Assembly (NCBI GenBank): GCA_951812925.1 | Contig: OX638369.1 | Coordinates: 42,155,061 to 42,219,060, forward strand | Direction of reading: 5' to 3' | Length of the DNA stretch: 64,000 nt | Source: Calliopum simillimum | Lineage: Eukaryota > Arthropoda > Insecta > Diptera > Lauxaniidae | Part shown: one piece after another, positions 11,895 through 23,389 of the stretch | How positions within the stretch are numbered: the first letter of the stretch is position 1 | Layout: each line of letters opens with the position of its first letter | The notes under the pieces: model-generated | The model's input: the letters and a program-made list of their open reading frames with translations, nothing else | Databases searched by the model: none | Told to the model about the DNA's origin: nothing | Made by a program: the position numbers and the translations under genes

Positions 11895-12180
11895 AATTTT
11901 CTCACAGAGTAATGTGAGTTGTTCAATCACCAATAATTAATTTTCTCGCTGGGATATGTGACTTGTTTCAATCAATCACCAATAATCAATTTTCTCGCTG
12001 ACATATGTGACTTGTTTTAGTCACCATAATAAATTTTCTCGCTGACATATGTGACTTGTTTTAGTCACCATAATAAATTTTCTCGCTGACATATGTGACT
12101 TGTTTTTAGTCATCATAATAAATTTTCTCGCTGACATATGTGACTTGTTTTTAGTCACCAATAATCAACTTCTCGCTGGG
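11895..12180. repeat. Tandem repeat, 44-49 bp unit, about six copies
   Basis: Units begin AATTTTCTCGCTGACATATG and end with GTCACCATAAT or ACCAATAATC. Starts are near 11895, 11939, 11988, 12032, 12076, 12121 and a partial unit at 12167. The middle units are almost identical and the outer ones diverged, the usual pattern for expansion by slippage or unequal exchange. It is not coding and lies between the hAT end and the complete hAT element upstream of Hrs. Confidence 0.85.
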
Positions 12181-12285
12181 ACTTTTTGGTTTGATTGGTT
12201 TGAGAGGTTTGGGAAGTTTTGAACCACAATCATGACATAAAACAAATATCTGGCCATGATATAAAACAACTGGCAGGGTTTTACT

Positions 12286-13276
12286 CAGTGTTGCCAACTT
12301 TTAAATTTGAAAACGCACCAAATTCGGCAAAAAAACGCGTTTTTTCCCAAAAAAAGCACTAAATTCTATTTTGCAAAATAAATTAAAAAAAACGAAAAAG
12401 TTTCGTACGTGTACAGACAAGTTTAGTAGTTTTTAATAAAAACATTTTGATTACAAAAAATTATTTTATAAAAAGACTTTTCAATAAATAATTATTATAT
12501 ATGTACGTGTATATGTGTAGTTAAATATCAAAACTGCCTAAGTCCCTCTCTGATATGTGGGCAAAATGAAATAAATTAAAAACAATTCAATGAAATTATT
12601 CTATTTTGCCTAAAAATCTGAGAGAGACTTAGGCAGTTTTGATATTTAACGACACATACATAAAATTAAGATCAATATTACTTTGGCTTTAGATGACTCG
12701 AACTTGTAGCTTATAAGTTTAAAACAAATCTGTTAAATTATTTTCACTACTTTCGGGTTCCTACGGCTACAACATGGTTCCTATGTAATGTTCTGATTTC
12801 TGGTATGCTTGCAGACTATATATTTTTAACAGTGTTTCATCTGTAATTCAGAAGTTTCACAGCAGCAACCATTCCATTTTAATCCATATTTAATGTGGAG
12901 TAAAGAATTTACAGAATTAAATGAAAGTTTGTTTCCTATTTTTCATTTAAACGCAGCCATCGAACTAAATACTCTTTCTACTTCAGCATTGGAATATGGC
13001 AATGACAACACACGTAGGGCTGAATTTGCTAGATATTCAAAAGGGTTTTTCATTGATCCAAAAGGACGCAGCACTATTTTCTAATTCCAAATTAAAAGCC
13101 TGTTCACATCAGCATTTTATGAACTTTATTCAACCAGCTAAACAAAGTCTTCAAGAAAAAACAAAAGCACTAGAAAAAGCACTAAAAACGAAAAAGCACT
13201 AGGCCAAAAATTTTACGGGTAATAATCTCAAAAAAGCACTAGATCTAGTGCGAAAAGCACTAAGTTGACAACACTG
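12286..13276. mobile_element. hAT-superfamily non-autonomous element, 991 bp
   Basis: The ends CAGTGTTGCCAACTT (12286) and AAGTTGACAACACTG (to 13276) are imperfect inverted repeats. The flanks carry a perfect 8-bp duplication, GTTTTACT, at 12278-12285 and 13277-13284, diagnostic of hAT. Subterminal AAAAAGCACTA motifs recur about six times in the last 140 bases, like the short motifs hAT transposases bind. A 63-codon ORF near 12893 shows no transposase feature. The element ends about 200 bp before the Hrs start codon. Confidence 0.9.
12521..12650. repeat. Hairpin inside the hAT element
   Basis: TTAAATATCAAAACTGCCTA at 12521 returns inverted at 12630-12650. The arms are about 35 bases with AGTCCCTCTCTGA opposite TCTGAGAGAGACT. 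It is probably a small MITE inserted into the hAT element. Confidence 0.7.
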
Positions 13277-13284
13277 GTTTTACT

Positions 13285-13477
13285 CAGCTGCGACCGATGT
13301 GCAGCCCTGAGCAAATCTATTACAATAAAGCTATGACAGCTGTCAAAATTGCAATTTGACTAATTGGAGAAAAAGTGAAAATTTCTTTGCAGAAGGGTTG
13401 AAAAAATCTAAATTTATAAAAAAAACCAAACAATTTTATAAAGAAAAACATTTTGAATAAAGTAAACTTTAACAAAC
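13285..13477 (+). promoter_or_regulatory. Putative Hrs 5' UTR / promoter region
   Basis: This is the only unique sequence between the hAT target duplication and the Hrs start codon, so at least the 5' UTR and possibly the core promoter lie here. No TATA box, DRE or other core motif stands out. Part of the promoter may lie on the far side of the hAT element. Confidence 0.35.
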
Positions 13478-16400
13478 ATGTTTCGCTCAAATTTTGATAA
13501 AAATCTAGGTAAGTTTGAGAAAAATTTACCCGAGTTTAGAAGTTGCATGAGAAGTCGAAAAGTAGAAATGCAAAAAATACAAAGAAATGACTCATCAATA
13601 AACTCTTCCAGTAAACTTGGTGCAGTTCAAAATTGCACAAATATTTTTATTGCGCATTGTTTGTATGAATTTATAAATATAGCAACTTTTGTTATCGTAT
13701 TCTTATCATAGAAAACGCAACCAGCCATTTGCGTCTGGAACCCGATTGGCCATCGATACTTTTAATATGCGATGAAATCAACCAGAAAGATGTCACGTAA
13801 GTTGGAATATTGTTAAATATTTACTATATATTTATAATTCCTCATTATAGTCCGAAGAGCGCTTTTGCTGCCATCAAGAAGAAAATGTCTTCACCTAATC
13901 CGCACTCTGCTTACTATGCGTTGCTAGTTTTGGAAAGTGTCGTTAAGAATTGCGGCGCACCGATACATGAAGAGGTTTTCACCAAGGAGTACTGTGAAAT
14001 GTTTAGCACTTTTTTAGAGCAAACACCGCATGAGAACGTTCGTCAAAAAATGTTGGAATTGGTTCAAACTTGGGCGTATGCTTTTCGTTCATCCGAGAAA
14101 TATCAAGCTATAAAGGTAACATTAAGAAATACATTTTAAATATAATGTGTATTTCCACTGGAAAAATTAATACCAAAAGGTCTCACAGTGAGGTCGGAAA
14201 TAGTAATATTGCCAAGATTCAGGTTTTACATGCAAAAAAACAGGATTCGTTACTGAATTGTACCAAAAGCTTTTGGTCATTCATTTGCTCTGCCTTTAAT
14301 TATTTTTAAGTTCCTTATTTGAATCGAAATTTGACGATTGGAAAGATCACTGCAAAACGCTTATAATATTTAAGCCAGAGGTCTTTTAAAAATTGTGTTT
14401 TGGTACCATATTTTTTATGGTCAATTTTAGAAATATGTAGATTTTAAAGAATGACACGATATCTTGTTAAGATTAAATTTTAAGTGTGCAAAATAACAGC
14501 AGTGCAATCATAGTGAGTTCAGTTTACAAGTTGTAGCGGGAGAAAAAGTCAATATTTTATGCCGAGTTATACTACATAATAAAGAAACTCTTTTCCAAAG
14601 GCATATCGTAGAAGTTTATTCAGCATTTTTATAGTTGCTCTGAAAAAATTATATCGATCGTCTAATGTGTGAACTCTTCTACAATTTGAATAAAACTCAT
14701 TCAAGCCAACCTCTTTGGCATAAGTGCCAGGAGAGTTTCACTTCTACACTCCATTTGATCCTAGTGAAGTATTGCGATGCTAAAATGTAAAGCTAAAATT
14801 AATGTTTGAGGCTACTTCTCTTAATTGGCAAAGACCAGTGTTATTGAGTAAAAGATACCTAGGAGTCAGGTTAGGTTAGGTTAAAGTGGCGGTTTAGCGA
14901 TGCAAGCTAAACCCTAAGTAGCACTAAAAGTGCCATTTTAATACCACAAAAGTGATCCGACAGACTGGTATACGTGGATGTGAAAATTTTTAAAATTACC
15001 TATCTAACGATATCTATATCCAGTTAGTCCTATTAAGGTAATTGAGCAGCGAGCCAATTTCGATGTTGGCGAATTCGCTGAGTGTATTGAAGAAAGGCTT
15101 TCGTAGTGATTTAAGTCTAGCTCTAGCCAGAGCTGGGCAGTCACAGAGAAAGTGTTCAAGAGCTTCTTGCTCGTTTACATCTAAGCAACTCCGACAAAAG
15201 GAGTTGAAAGGGATGCCTAGTTTTTCAGCATGCTTGCCGATGGCCCAGTGTCCAGTGCAAACTGCGGTAAATCTTGCTATATTAATACGGTTATTAGCTA
15301 GTAAATAAGTAGTTCTTGAACTGTTATATGAAGGCCAGATTGACCTGGATATCCTACATGTAGTCAATGCTTTCCAATTAGTGTTCGCCTCGGTCAAGTA
15401 GTATGAGAAGATCCGCTTCTTTACTAGACCTAGCGGGGTATGAACTCGCACCGCGCTTGTGACATTCAGAGAGGAGCCATTCCTTGCCAGTTCGTCAGCT
15501 TTTTCGTTGCCTTCGATGTCCTTATGGCCTGGAACCCAAACGAGCGCAAGATCAAACCGACGCCCCAGTCTAGGAGTCAACTGAGGAGTGATTTTTCAAA
15601 AGCGCTTATTTTCACTTACAACCTTGGACAAACCTTAGAATGCCATCGCTATTCTCATGATAAAGTGTATCTCTAGTTCAAAATCCGGTGCGAAAAATCA
15701 TTTTTCCTAGGGAAATTCTTGATCATAAATCGCAGTTTTGTACAATACGACACATTTTTATCTAATTTCTATGTTTTTGATAGATAAATTTAGAGTTTGA
15801 TACAAAAAGACGTATTTCGTATAGTCGCCGAGAAACCTTTAATATGTTTTATTTGCCCCAGGCTTACTTATCATTCCTGTAAGTGTGACAGAGGGGGTCT
15901 GGGGGTCTTGGGAAGTGTGATGTCACAAATCAAATCGAAAAAATTTCGAAATTTTCAAGCTTATTTTGTTCACAAAAAACAAACAAGATTAAGACAAAAT
16001 AGTTGACGAATGTGTAAGTAAACCTAAAATTAAAGGAAAACAAAAAATCGTTCAATTAATTTAAGGTATAAAAGGTCAGAGTGTGATGTCACAAATAGGG
16101 GGAGGGGGTTCAATGAAAATGTGACAGAGTGTGACATGGCGGAGGAGGGTGGTCCGGAAATCGTAAAATTCGTGTGACGTAATTTTTGAACAGCCCCTAA
16201 ACTCACTATAACACTGGAGACATTAAAAAAAAAGTTTCTGTAAATAGCTCTTGAAAGGTTTTTGTCATTACTGAAATTTTTTTTTTAACATGGAAATAAG
16301 CCCTTTTAAAAAATCTCTCCTTAACTATACTGTCCTATGCTGAATGGAAAATGCTGCCGAAATAGGTCTATCTATCAAGTCAAAGATCCAAAACATACCA

Positions 16401-19400
16401 CTAGATTAGGAAAAAATTTGTTTGCTTCAAAAAACGTTGACGTTATGAACTTGACAGCTCAATCTCCCAACCTTAACTTGATGGATAACCTTTGGGACGA
16501 TGTCAAGGAACCAGTGGGGAAGCAAAATCCTAAAAGTGTGAGGAAGTTGGGGGATATTGTAAGATCAAAATGCAACACCATTCCTGTCGATAAATTTTAA
16601 AATTCTGGTTGATTCCATGCCCAGAAGGTTGTATCCAACAAGAGTCAGTCCACAAAATATTGATTATTTATTTTTATTTAAAGTTTTTTTTTTTTCAAAA
16701 TTTAACCTTTCCCGCTAAGTTCTTTTTAAATGTAAAGCACTGCTTTTATTTTTCACACTGAAATTTGGCCATTTCATGTATTTTGTTTTCTTTAAAGAGA
16801 ACAAAATCTAAAATTAAAGATACAGGATTTCCACTTAAAGTTAAACTTTTTCCACTCCAAATAAAAATAAACTTCTTCTAAATCAAATTAACCTACTGTT
16901 TTCCAAATCATTCAAACTTCTTCCAAATCAATTTGAACTTTTTCGAAATCAAAATTAACTTTTTCCAAATCAAAATTAACCTTTTCTAAATCAAAATAAA
17001 CTTTGCAAATAAACGCGATAAAAATGATACATCTGTGCACCTACAGCTGCTATCGTCCTAAAACTTGGTACATATCGTCGGGTTAAGTCTATAACTGACA
17101 TCTACATTTTGAGATTCGTTTTTTCTATCAGATTTTGAAGTTGTCTGCATTTTATTCTTTATATAAAATTGGATGTGGACTACATTTCAAAATACCGACT
17201 AGACTGAGGCATAGAACAGTTTTTTCTTTATGTTTCTGTATACTTTACTCAAAAAATCAATATTTGTATGTAGATGTCTAGTTGTAGTTTTAACCCGATG
17301 ATATAGAAACTTATATTGTGTCCACATGTTGGTGCAGCGATACATAACTTTATGCGTGTTTTTTAGGTTTTTAGCTTACTTTGATTTGGAAAAAGTTGAA
17401 ATTGAATTGGAAAAAAGATTAATTTGATGTGATACCATCCCCTCCACATTTTGGCAGGTGTTTGGTAGACACGGTATTAATCTATACATAAAGTTTCAGA
17501 ACGATAGCTGCTATAAGTGCAGAGATACATAATTTTAAGCGTATTTTTTGCAAAGTTTAATTTGACTTGGAAAAAGGTAAAATTGTTTGGAAAAGGTTTA
17601 AATTTATTTGGAAAAACGGGGTTTAATTTGAATTCGAAAAAGTTTATTTTGATTGAGAAAAAGGCTATTTTGATTCGAAAGAAGATTAATTTGAATTGAA
17701 AAAATATCAATTTGGTATAGAAAAGGTTTAACTTGGAGTGAAAAACCTGTATTAACATTTGATTTCTATTCATAAGATATAAACTAATAAAATGAAGTGG
17801 AAAAGTAATATTGCTTTAGAATAAATAAGAAAAAAAGAATATAAATACAATATGGATTTCGTTGCATAGCACTGCTGTAGGTTCGCACACAGCTGTAGGT
17901 GATGATCTAAAGCTAGAACAGATAGTTGAGGGAGTCATAATGTTAAATGATATTTAGTCAGAAATGAAATGCATGTCATGCTGTCAACTTGCTCAAAGAG
18001 CACTAAAAAAAATCAATGCTAAGCAGAGAAAACAAATAGAAACTAATTTAATTAGTGTCAATCGAAAAGGAACTGCATGTGAAAAATGTCAATAGTTGCC
18101 ATAAAACAATTTATACAATAGGACATATTTTACAAATAAATTTACAAACAATAATGAGTTCCGAGGAAGAAATGAGTTTTGAAGAAGACAAAGTATATTA
18201 AAAATAATTTTTTTTACTGCAAAGGCTAACAATCTACTATTACATATCTTTATTTTAGGATACCATGACGATACTTAAAACGAAAGGTCATACATTTCCA
18301 GAACTTAAGGAAGCAGATGCTATGTTTACTGCTGATACAGCACCAAATTGGACTGATGGTAAAGTGTGTCATCGTTGTCGTGTAGATTTTTCATTTACGC
18401 TGCGAAAGCATCATTGTCGTAATTGTGGACAAGTATTCTGTGCGCAATGTACTGCAAAACAGTGCCCATTGCCAAAGTTTGGCATTGAGAAAGATGTGCG
18501 TATTGATTTGTATATAAAATATTCCATTTAATTATATGTATAAAACTTAACTCATAATTTTAATTATAGGTACGTGTCTGTGATGGTTGCTTTACAAGTC
18601 TACAAAGACCAACAAGTGCCAAAACCACTACGCGTGCTGCTGGAGAGAGTGATTTACCAGCTGAGTATTTGAATAGTTCGTTAGCACAACAAGTGCAGGT
18701 GAGACCAATAACAAAAACAATTTCTATTGTTTGTTGTATTTAATAATTTGCTTTCTTTTTTCTCTCTTTTTTTGCTTACCCCCAACTCTTGAAGACTCCA
18801 GCACGTAAAACCGAAGCAGAATTGAAAGAAGAGGAGGAATTACAATTGGCTTTAGCGCTGAGTCAATCGGAAGCCGAACAAAAGAAACAACACCAACAAC
18901 AACAAGTAAAGTTAAATTTATTTTTTCATATCTTATCTTTTGTTTGAGTCGTAAAATCGAGTCATTTTATTTGTGTTAATTGCTTGTGTCAATGAACAGT
19001 TAACGTTTGCTTTGGTTTGCTTTGCGCAAAGCGTAGTATTTTTTACCAAAAACATAAATTTTTATATATTTTCTTCTCTTGCATTTAGTCAGTGACCGCT
19101 GCTACATATCGTCTACAACAACGTTCACCCAGCCCAGAAGCTCCTCCAGCACCAAGAGAGCAGATGCCGCAACAACAAGAAGAAAATCCCGATTTGGCCA
19201 AATATTTGAATCGTAGCTATTGGGAGCAACGAAAAATAACTGAATCACCAATGGCTAGTCCATCAGCACCGAGTCCAATGCAAACACCGCAACCACAGCA
19301 GATAGTGCCACAGCAAAAGGTTAACATTACTTGCTTATCTCTTGTATAAAATATTTATAAGCATTGGATAGGTAGAACAATGTTTAATTAATGTTTTGTT

Positions 19401-20792
19401 TTTTGCTTTCTCCCTCTTTACACTTTCACTACTGCAGTCAGCTGACGAAATCCAAATCGATGAATTCGCTGGAAATATGCGTACTCAAGTTGAAATCTTT
19501 GTTAATCGCATGAAATCCAATTCGAGCCGTGGACGTAGCATCTCTAATGATAGTTCGGTGCAGACGCTTTTTATGACGCTCACATCATTGCATTCCCAAC
19601 AGCTTTCGTACATCAAAGAAATGGATGACAAACGCATGTGGTATGAACAATTGCAGGATAAATTGGCACAAATTAAAGATTCACGTGCTGCATTGGATGT
19701 GCTGCGTCAAGAGCATGTTGAAAAATTGCGTCGTATGGCTGAGGAACAAGATCGTCAGCGCCAAATTCAAATGGCGCAAAAATTGGATATTATGCGTAAG
19801 AAGAAGCAGGAATACCTGCAATATCAGAGGCAACTGGCACTGCAGCGTATACAAGAACAAGAGCGTGAAATGCAAATGCGGCAGGAACAACAAAAGGCGC
19901 AATATCGTATGGGTCAGACTGCATTTCCTTTTATGCCGCCAAATGCTGTGGGTCCCGGTGCACACAATTCACCATCGCATCAAATGAATAATATGTACAA
20001 TCCATATGCATATAATCCAAATTCACCAGGACCAATGCCAGGGGCGCAGTTTGCTGGTGCGCAAGGTCAAGCAGTTAATACAGGCAACGGCGGTGGGCCA
20101 CAAGCAGCATTACCTGGCATGTATCCGCCTGGTATGGTAGCACCATTGCCGAATCATAACATGATGTTACAACATAGCGGGCAGATGATGCCGCCCAATA
20201 GTCCTATGATGAATGCTGGAATGCAGCAGCAAAATCTACAACAACAACAGCAGCAACATTTAGTATCAACAACTTTAGGCGATAATGGCATGCTTAGTAA
20301 TCAAGGTAAATTCAATTAATTTCACTTTTATTGTTATAAAACTTTTAAAAAATTTATCTTTCAGCTAATCATTTACATCAATCAGTTGCACCCCAGCAGC
20401 AGCAACAACAACAACAACAACTTCAACAGCAACTACAACAACAACAACAACCGCAGCCACCGCATCAACATCAAACAAGTGCTTTACCAGGTGGTGGTGT
20501 TATTACTCCGCAGCAGCCAGTGCCACAATTAACTCATGTAATGTTGCAACATCAAAATATTGCACAAAATCAGCTACCAATTCCAGCAGCAACTCAACAG
20601 ATTCCTCCAGCAGTTACAACAACAAATGCTGTACCAATGCAGCAGCAAGTACAAGTGCCTGTTCCACAAATTGCCAATACACAAATTCAGGCAGTAGCGG
20701 CCGCTCCTGCACCACCTCAGGCAGAACCAGAACCACGGGTAGCTGCACCACCAGAGGAACCAGCAACAGCTGAATTAATTTCATTCGATTGA
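13478..20792 (+). CDS. Hrs: Hrs (HGF-regulated tyrosine kinase substrate), ESCRT-0 subunit
   Basis: Nine exons (13478-13508, 13712-13796, 13851-14115, 18259-18495, 18570-18698, 18795-18905, 19089-19319, 19438-20305, 20365-20792) sum to 2385 bases, a 794-residue protein. All junctions are GT-AG and phases agree. The VHS domain fills about residues 1-145 (MFRSNFDKNL start; LEPDWPSILLICDEINQKDV). A FYVE finger at about 158-217 has the RKHHCRNCGQVFC lipid-binding motif and paired cysteines from residue 164. A UIM follows (EEELQLALALSQSEAE, about 261-277), then an R/Q/E-rich coiled coil in exon 8, a Pro/Gln/Met-rich tail with poly-Q in exon 9, and the terminal LISFD. Hrs binds PI3P on early endosomes, gathers ubiquitinated receptors with STAM and recruits ESCRT-I and clathrin. 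Intron 3 (14116-18258) has been enlarged by transposons; the coding sequence itself shows no damage. The weak donors GTGCGT (exon 4) and GTTAAC (exon 7) are needed to keep conserved residues. Confidence 0.97.
14116..14865. other. Hrs intron 3, non-coding left part
   Basis: Intron sequence before the retrotransposon. I see no recognisable gene or repeat. Confidence 0.5.
14866..15583 (-). mobile_element. 5'-truncated non-LTR retrotransposon (RNase H-bearing clade), 3' end
   Basis: A 188-codon frame (15580 down to 15014, minus strand) encodes the end of an RNase H domain (VWVPGHKDIEGNEKADELAR) and a downstream cysteine segment (CRSCLDVNEQEALEHFLCDC) typical of the C-terminus of I/LOA/R1-group elements. 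A short 3' UTR with AACCTAACCTAACCT runs to about 14866. The reverse transcriptase is absent. The upstream edge coincides with MITE copy 2 at 15584. Confidence 0.85.
15584..16321. mobile_element. MITE family M, copy 2
   Basis: The end AGGAGTGATTTTTCAAAAG at 15584 and the inverse CTTTTAAAAAATCTCTCC near 16303-16320 match the ends of the copy in ABCG intron 6, and so do internal blocks, in opposite orientation. It has an extra G-rich portion (about 15890-16160, with repeated GTGTGACAGAG or GTGATGTCAC) that copy 1 lacks. It lies in Hrs intron 3. Confidence 0.65.
16337..16600 (+). pseudogene. Tc1-like transposase, C-terminal fragment
   Basis: The frame reads VKDPKHTTRLGKNLF, then AQSPNLNLMDNLWDDVKEPV, the C-terminal half of a Tc1-family DDE transposase (usual DNDPKHT and SPDLNPIENLW). 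The catalytic Glu of ENLW is replaced by Asp, and the N-terminal half is missing. It is a dead remnant in Hrs intron 3. Confidence 0.8.
16820..17753. mobile_element. Foldback element with ~20-bp internal direct repeats
   Basis: TACAGGATTTCCACTTAAAG at 16821 pairs with the inverted sequence ending AAAAACCTGTATTA at about 17753. In the left arm AAATTAACTTTTTCCAAATC recurs every 20 or so bases; in the right arm the inverse GATTTGGAAAAAG or GATTGAGAAAAAG does. Inverted arms made of short direct repeats are the hallmark of foldback elements. A separate MITE sits in the loop. It lies in Hrs intron 3. Confidence 0.7.
17072..17304. mobile_element. Small MITE (ATATCATCGGGTTAA ends), copy 1
   Basis: The left end ATATCGTCGGGTTAA and right end TTAACCCGATGATAT are inverted repeats extending about 37 bases, to GACATCTACAT / ATGTAGATGTC. 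A second copy at 46721-46974 shares the ends and the interior. It sits in the loop of the 16820-17753 foldback. Confidence 0.75.
17754..18258. other. Hrs intron 3, right end
   Basis: Non-repetitive intron sequence up to the TATTTTAG acceptor before exon 4. A short ATG-initiated frame at about 18153 runs to a stop before the exon and is probably chance. Confidence 0.5.
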
Positions 20793-21229
20793 ATTTAATT
20801 AGTACGTGCGAAATGAGCACACATACGTTTTAGTTTCTAATTATTGTTTCATATAAACGTAAGAGCATTTTAATGCGATAAAATTAATACAATATGCATG
20901 CATGTCTACGCGTCCCTCGATTTTCAGGGTAAAAAGATATTACGAGTTTGCGCTTACAGGGTTTTAAATTTTACAAGAAAAAAGCTTTGTAATATGATTG
21001 CATTTCGCATTCATCTTACAAATATCGATCACAAAAACATGAAAGAAAAAATGTTAACAAGAAGTGTTGACCGATTTTTAAACATATGTAATTACAAGTT
21101 TTCTATATCGTCGTAACGAATCTAAAATCTCTTGTATCTAAATTTTCTTTTTTTTTTGATGAGGTGCATTGTTTGCTAGAAAAATTAATATTATTCTTCT
21201 TTGAAAACTAAGTTTTTTTATAAGGCTTT
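20793..21229 (+). other. Hrs 3' UTR
   Basis: AT-rich sequence following the Hrs stop codon. No polyadenylation signal is decisive; AATAAAG motifs lie at about 21255 and 21352, inside or just past the adjacent hairpin element. Confidence 0.4.
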
Positions 21230-21454
21230 ATAGCCTTATCATGTCTGATGAACGAATAAAGTGATTGATTTTCACTTATTAGGTAATATCAACTGACTAA
21301 AACATTTTATTAAGAACTTACTATGACCTAAGCGTTCATTTTAGTTGAGAGAATAAAGTTTGTCAGCCTAATCTTTAAATCATCTCTTAACTTAAAGGAT
21401 TTAAACAGTTGAAAATCAGTCACTCGATTTGTTCGTCATACATGATAAGGCTAT
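21230..21454. mobile_element. MITE hairpin downstream of Hrs
   Basis: ATAGCCTTATCATGTCTGAT at 21230 returns inverted to 21454 (ATACATGATAAGGCTAT). The arms are about 48 bases with GATTGATTTTCA / TGAAAATCAGTC at their inner ends. AATAAAG motifs inside could supply Hrs polyadenylation signals. Confidence 0.7.
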
Positions 21455-21679
21455 TAATCTTTCTTTGTTTTATATGTATGACGTATCTTGTTTTGTATAA
21501 TTATTTGCGCGCTAAATCGTATCCACTGTGAAGGTCGAGGGATGGATGGACTATAGTTATTTACAATATATTATTCCATGAATTTTTTATCTTAATCAAA
21601 TTCACTAATATTGTAGGAAAAGTTTATTAAAAAATAAAACCGTAAAAATTATTAAGCATGATTTATTGACTGTTATCAA

Positions 21680-21990
21680 TTGATTGGGTGATCTCCTAAA
21701 CTATAAGTCGTACGAAAACATTTTTTACGTACTTTTGTAGGAAATTTCCTGTGCTACAAAAATGAAGCCCAAAATTTTTCTGTAAAAATAAGCATTAGCG
21801 AGATATTTTCAAAAAACTGATTTTAGCGGCTTTTGAGCCTAAATTACTTTTTATGCGCACATGACTTTTCAATGGACTTTTCACACTTTATTTATCATGC
21901 ATAAACGAAGGTTATTCCGGTGAAAAAAATTCACTTGGAATTATTTCGCAGAAAAATTCTAATTTCCTGGGCTAATAAATTTCTTAAATA
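21680..21990. repeat. Dispersed repeat related to the 53050-54425 palindrome arm, copy 1
   Basis: It contains CTCCTAAACTATAAGTCGTACGAAAACA, as two overlapping parts, and downstream GACTTTTCAATGGACTTTTC and TTCACTTGGAATTATTTCGC. The same order recurs at 26235-26720. The AAGTCGTACGAAAACA segment also lies in both arms of the 1.4-kb palindrome. Confidence 0.6.
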
Positions 21991-22393
21991 AAAATATATT
22001 TATAGTTGTTAAATGAACATGAAGCGTTAAAACTTTCTATTTGAAGGGATGCCAGTCCGAAACAGTATGCAGCATTATAAGTAAGTAGCTTGAAAGTACA
22101 TCAGGAGCAATTTCATAATTGAGTGCCGGAATTGCCATAGGTGGGGCGGGACAATAGCACTCCAAGTATCAACTATCAAACTTTTTTCTTTTTTTGTTGT
22201 CAACACTTCACCGCAGAAATGGCGGCGAATTGAAATCTGGCGTGAATTATTTTATTTTAACAAATTATTATTATTTTAACAATACACGTGAATTCGGAGG
22301 TAATGATGACTCCACACTTGTAGTCAACACATGCGCAAGCCGGTAGCTCTAATATACTTACATTAACTTGTAAAATTAAAGTTGTATTAAGCA
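21991..22393. other. Intergenic spacer
   Basis: No gene seen. It includes an inverted copy (about 22196-22248) of the short repeat also found at 2342 and 2549. Confidence 0.5.
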
Positions 22394-22503
22394 TGGGGGT
22401 TATCGTGAATCAAGATTCCCGGGGAATTTTCTTAAACTGCAATAGAGAATGCACGGCAGTCTGCGAAAATTCCCCGAGAATCTTGATTCACGATAACCCC
22501 CCA
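22394..22503. repeat. Near-perfect hairpin, ~37-bp arms
   Basis: GGGGGTTATCGTGAATCAAG at 22395 and its inverse to 22502 form arms with only one or two mismatches around a 30-base loop. It is a MITE or a structured RNA element; there is no coding capacity. Confidence 0.75.
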
Positions 22504-22509
22504 TATGAA

Positions 22510-23389
22510 TATCGCATGATGGAGTGTTAGCAATTCCATAAATATCCTTCCTATAGAAAACATTAATTATTTTCTCCAAAGCCATAAAAATCGAGGGTCT
22601 AAATTAATTGCTATTGTCGCCTAAAAAAAAAAAAAGTTAGTCCTTTATCGTTTACAGATATCTTTACAATGGACACTAAAATGACTAACCCATAATCTTC
22701 CTTATGTCCAACGTGCCACAAAAAAATTAAGTAAAAACAACCAGTATAATGAAGGATCACCACCCTTGAATGAATGAAAACCTACAAATGAGCGCACTTT
22801 AACAGCCTATTAACGAAATATGTTAGGACATTAATTAGTTTATTTGAGGCAAAACAACAACATACCAAATGAACATTTAGTATATGTACTCAAACATATT
22901 TGGGGTATTATGTACCATTTAGTACAAAAAAGCATCGTGTAAGGGAAAGTTTTTGCACACTGCATGAACATAGACATACACATTAAGTTCAACTACAAAT
23001 CCCTTGGATATAATGACATACATACGGTCTGGCGTGAAAAACTTTTCCAATTTATTTATGTCATACATTGAGTGTTGTTCCATGGTACCAAAAGAAGATA
23101 CCAAGGATACAAATGACACAGATGGTACATTTTAATTGGAGCTTTAACGTTTTATTATGTGGCACATTATTTCATGAAATTGATTTCTTTCTAGAAATAC
23201 AATCACAAGAAAAAAGTCACTTGTTTCTTTATCGTTTTGGAAAATTGATTTTTTACAATCCGAATGGATTAAAGGACAAGCAACCGGGACTTACTATATA
23301 AATTATAAAGTTTTCTTTAACAAAATCTCCAAAAAAAAAAAAAAAAATACCCGGAGACTACTAGCAATACAACCAAATACCACCCAATT
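22510..23389. other. Intergenic spacer
   Basis: AT-rich, without a supported gene. Short frames on both strands near 22919-23301 show no family features. An A-run lies at 23330-23346. Confidence 0.5.

Noticed and set aside
11895..12180. Regular repeats could suggest a CRISPR array.
   Set aside because: The units are contiguous, with no unique spacers, and the genome is eukaryotic; it is a minisatellite.
14868..14885. GGTTAGGTTAGGTTAA looks like the arthropod telomere repeat TTAGG.
   Set aside because: It is only about three units and lies at the 3' end of a non-LTR retrotransposon on the minus strand, where such a tail is expected; flies also lack TTAGG telomeres.
20398..20480. CAG/CAA run in Hrs exon 9 as a pathogenic-type expansion.
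   Set aside because: Poly-Q tracts with mixed CAA/CAG codons are normal in fly Hrs C-terminal tails.
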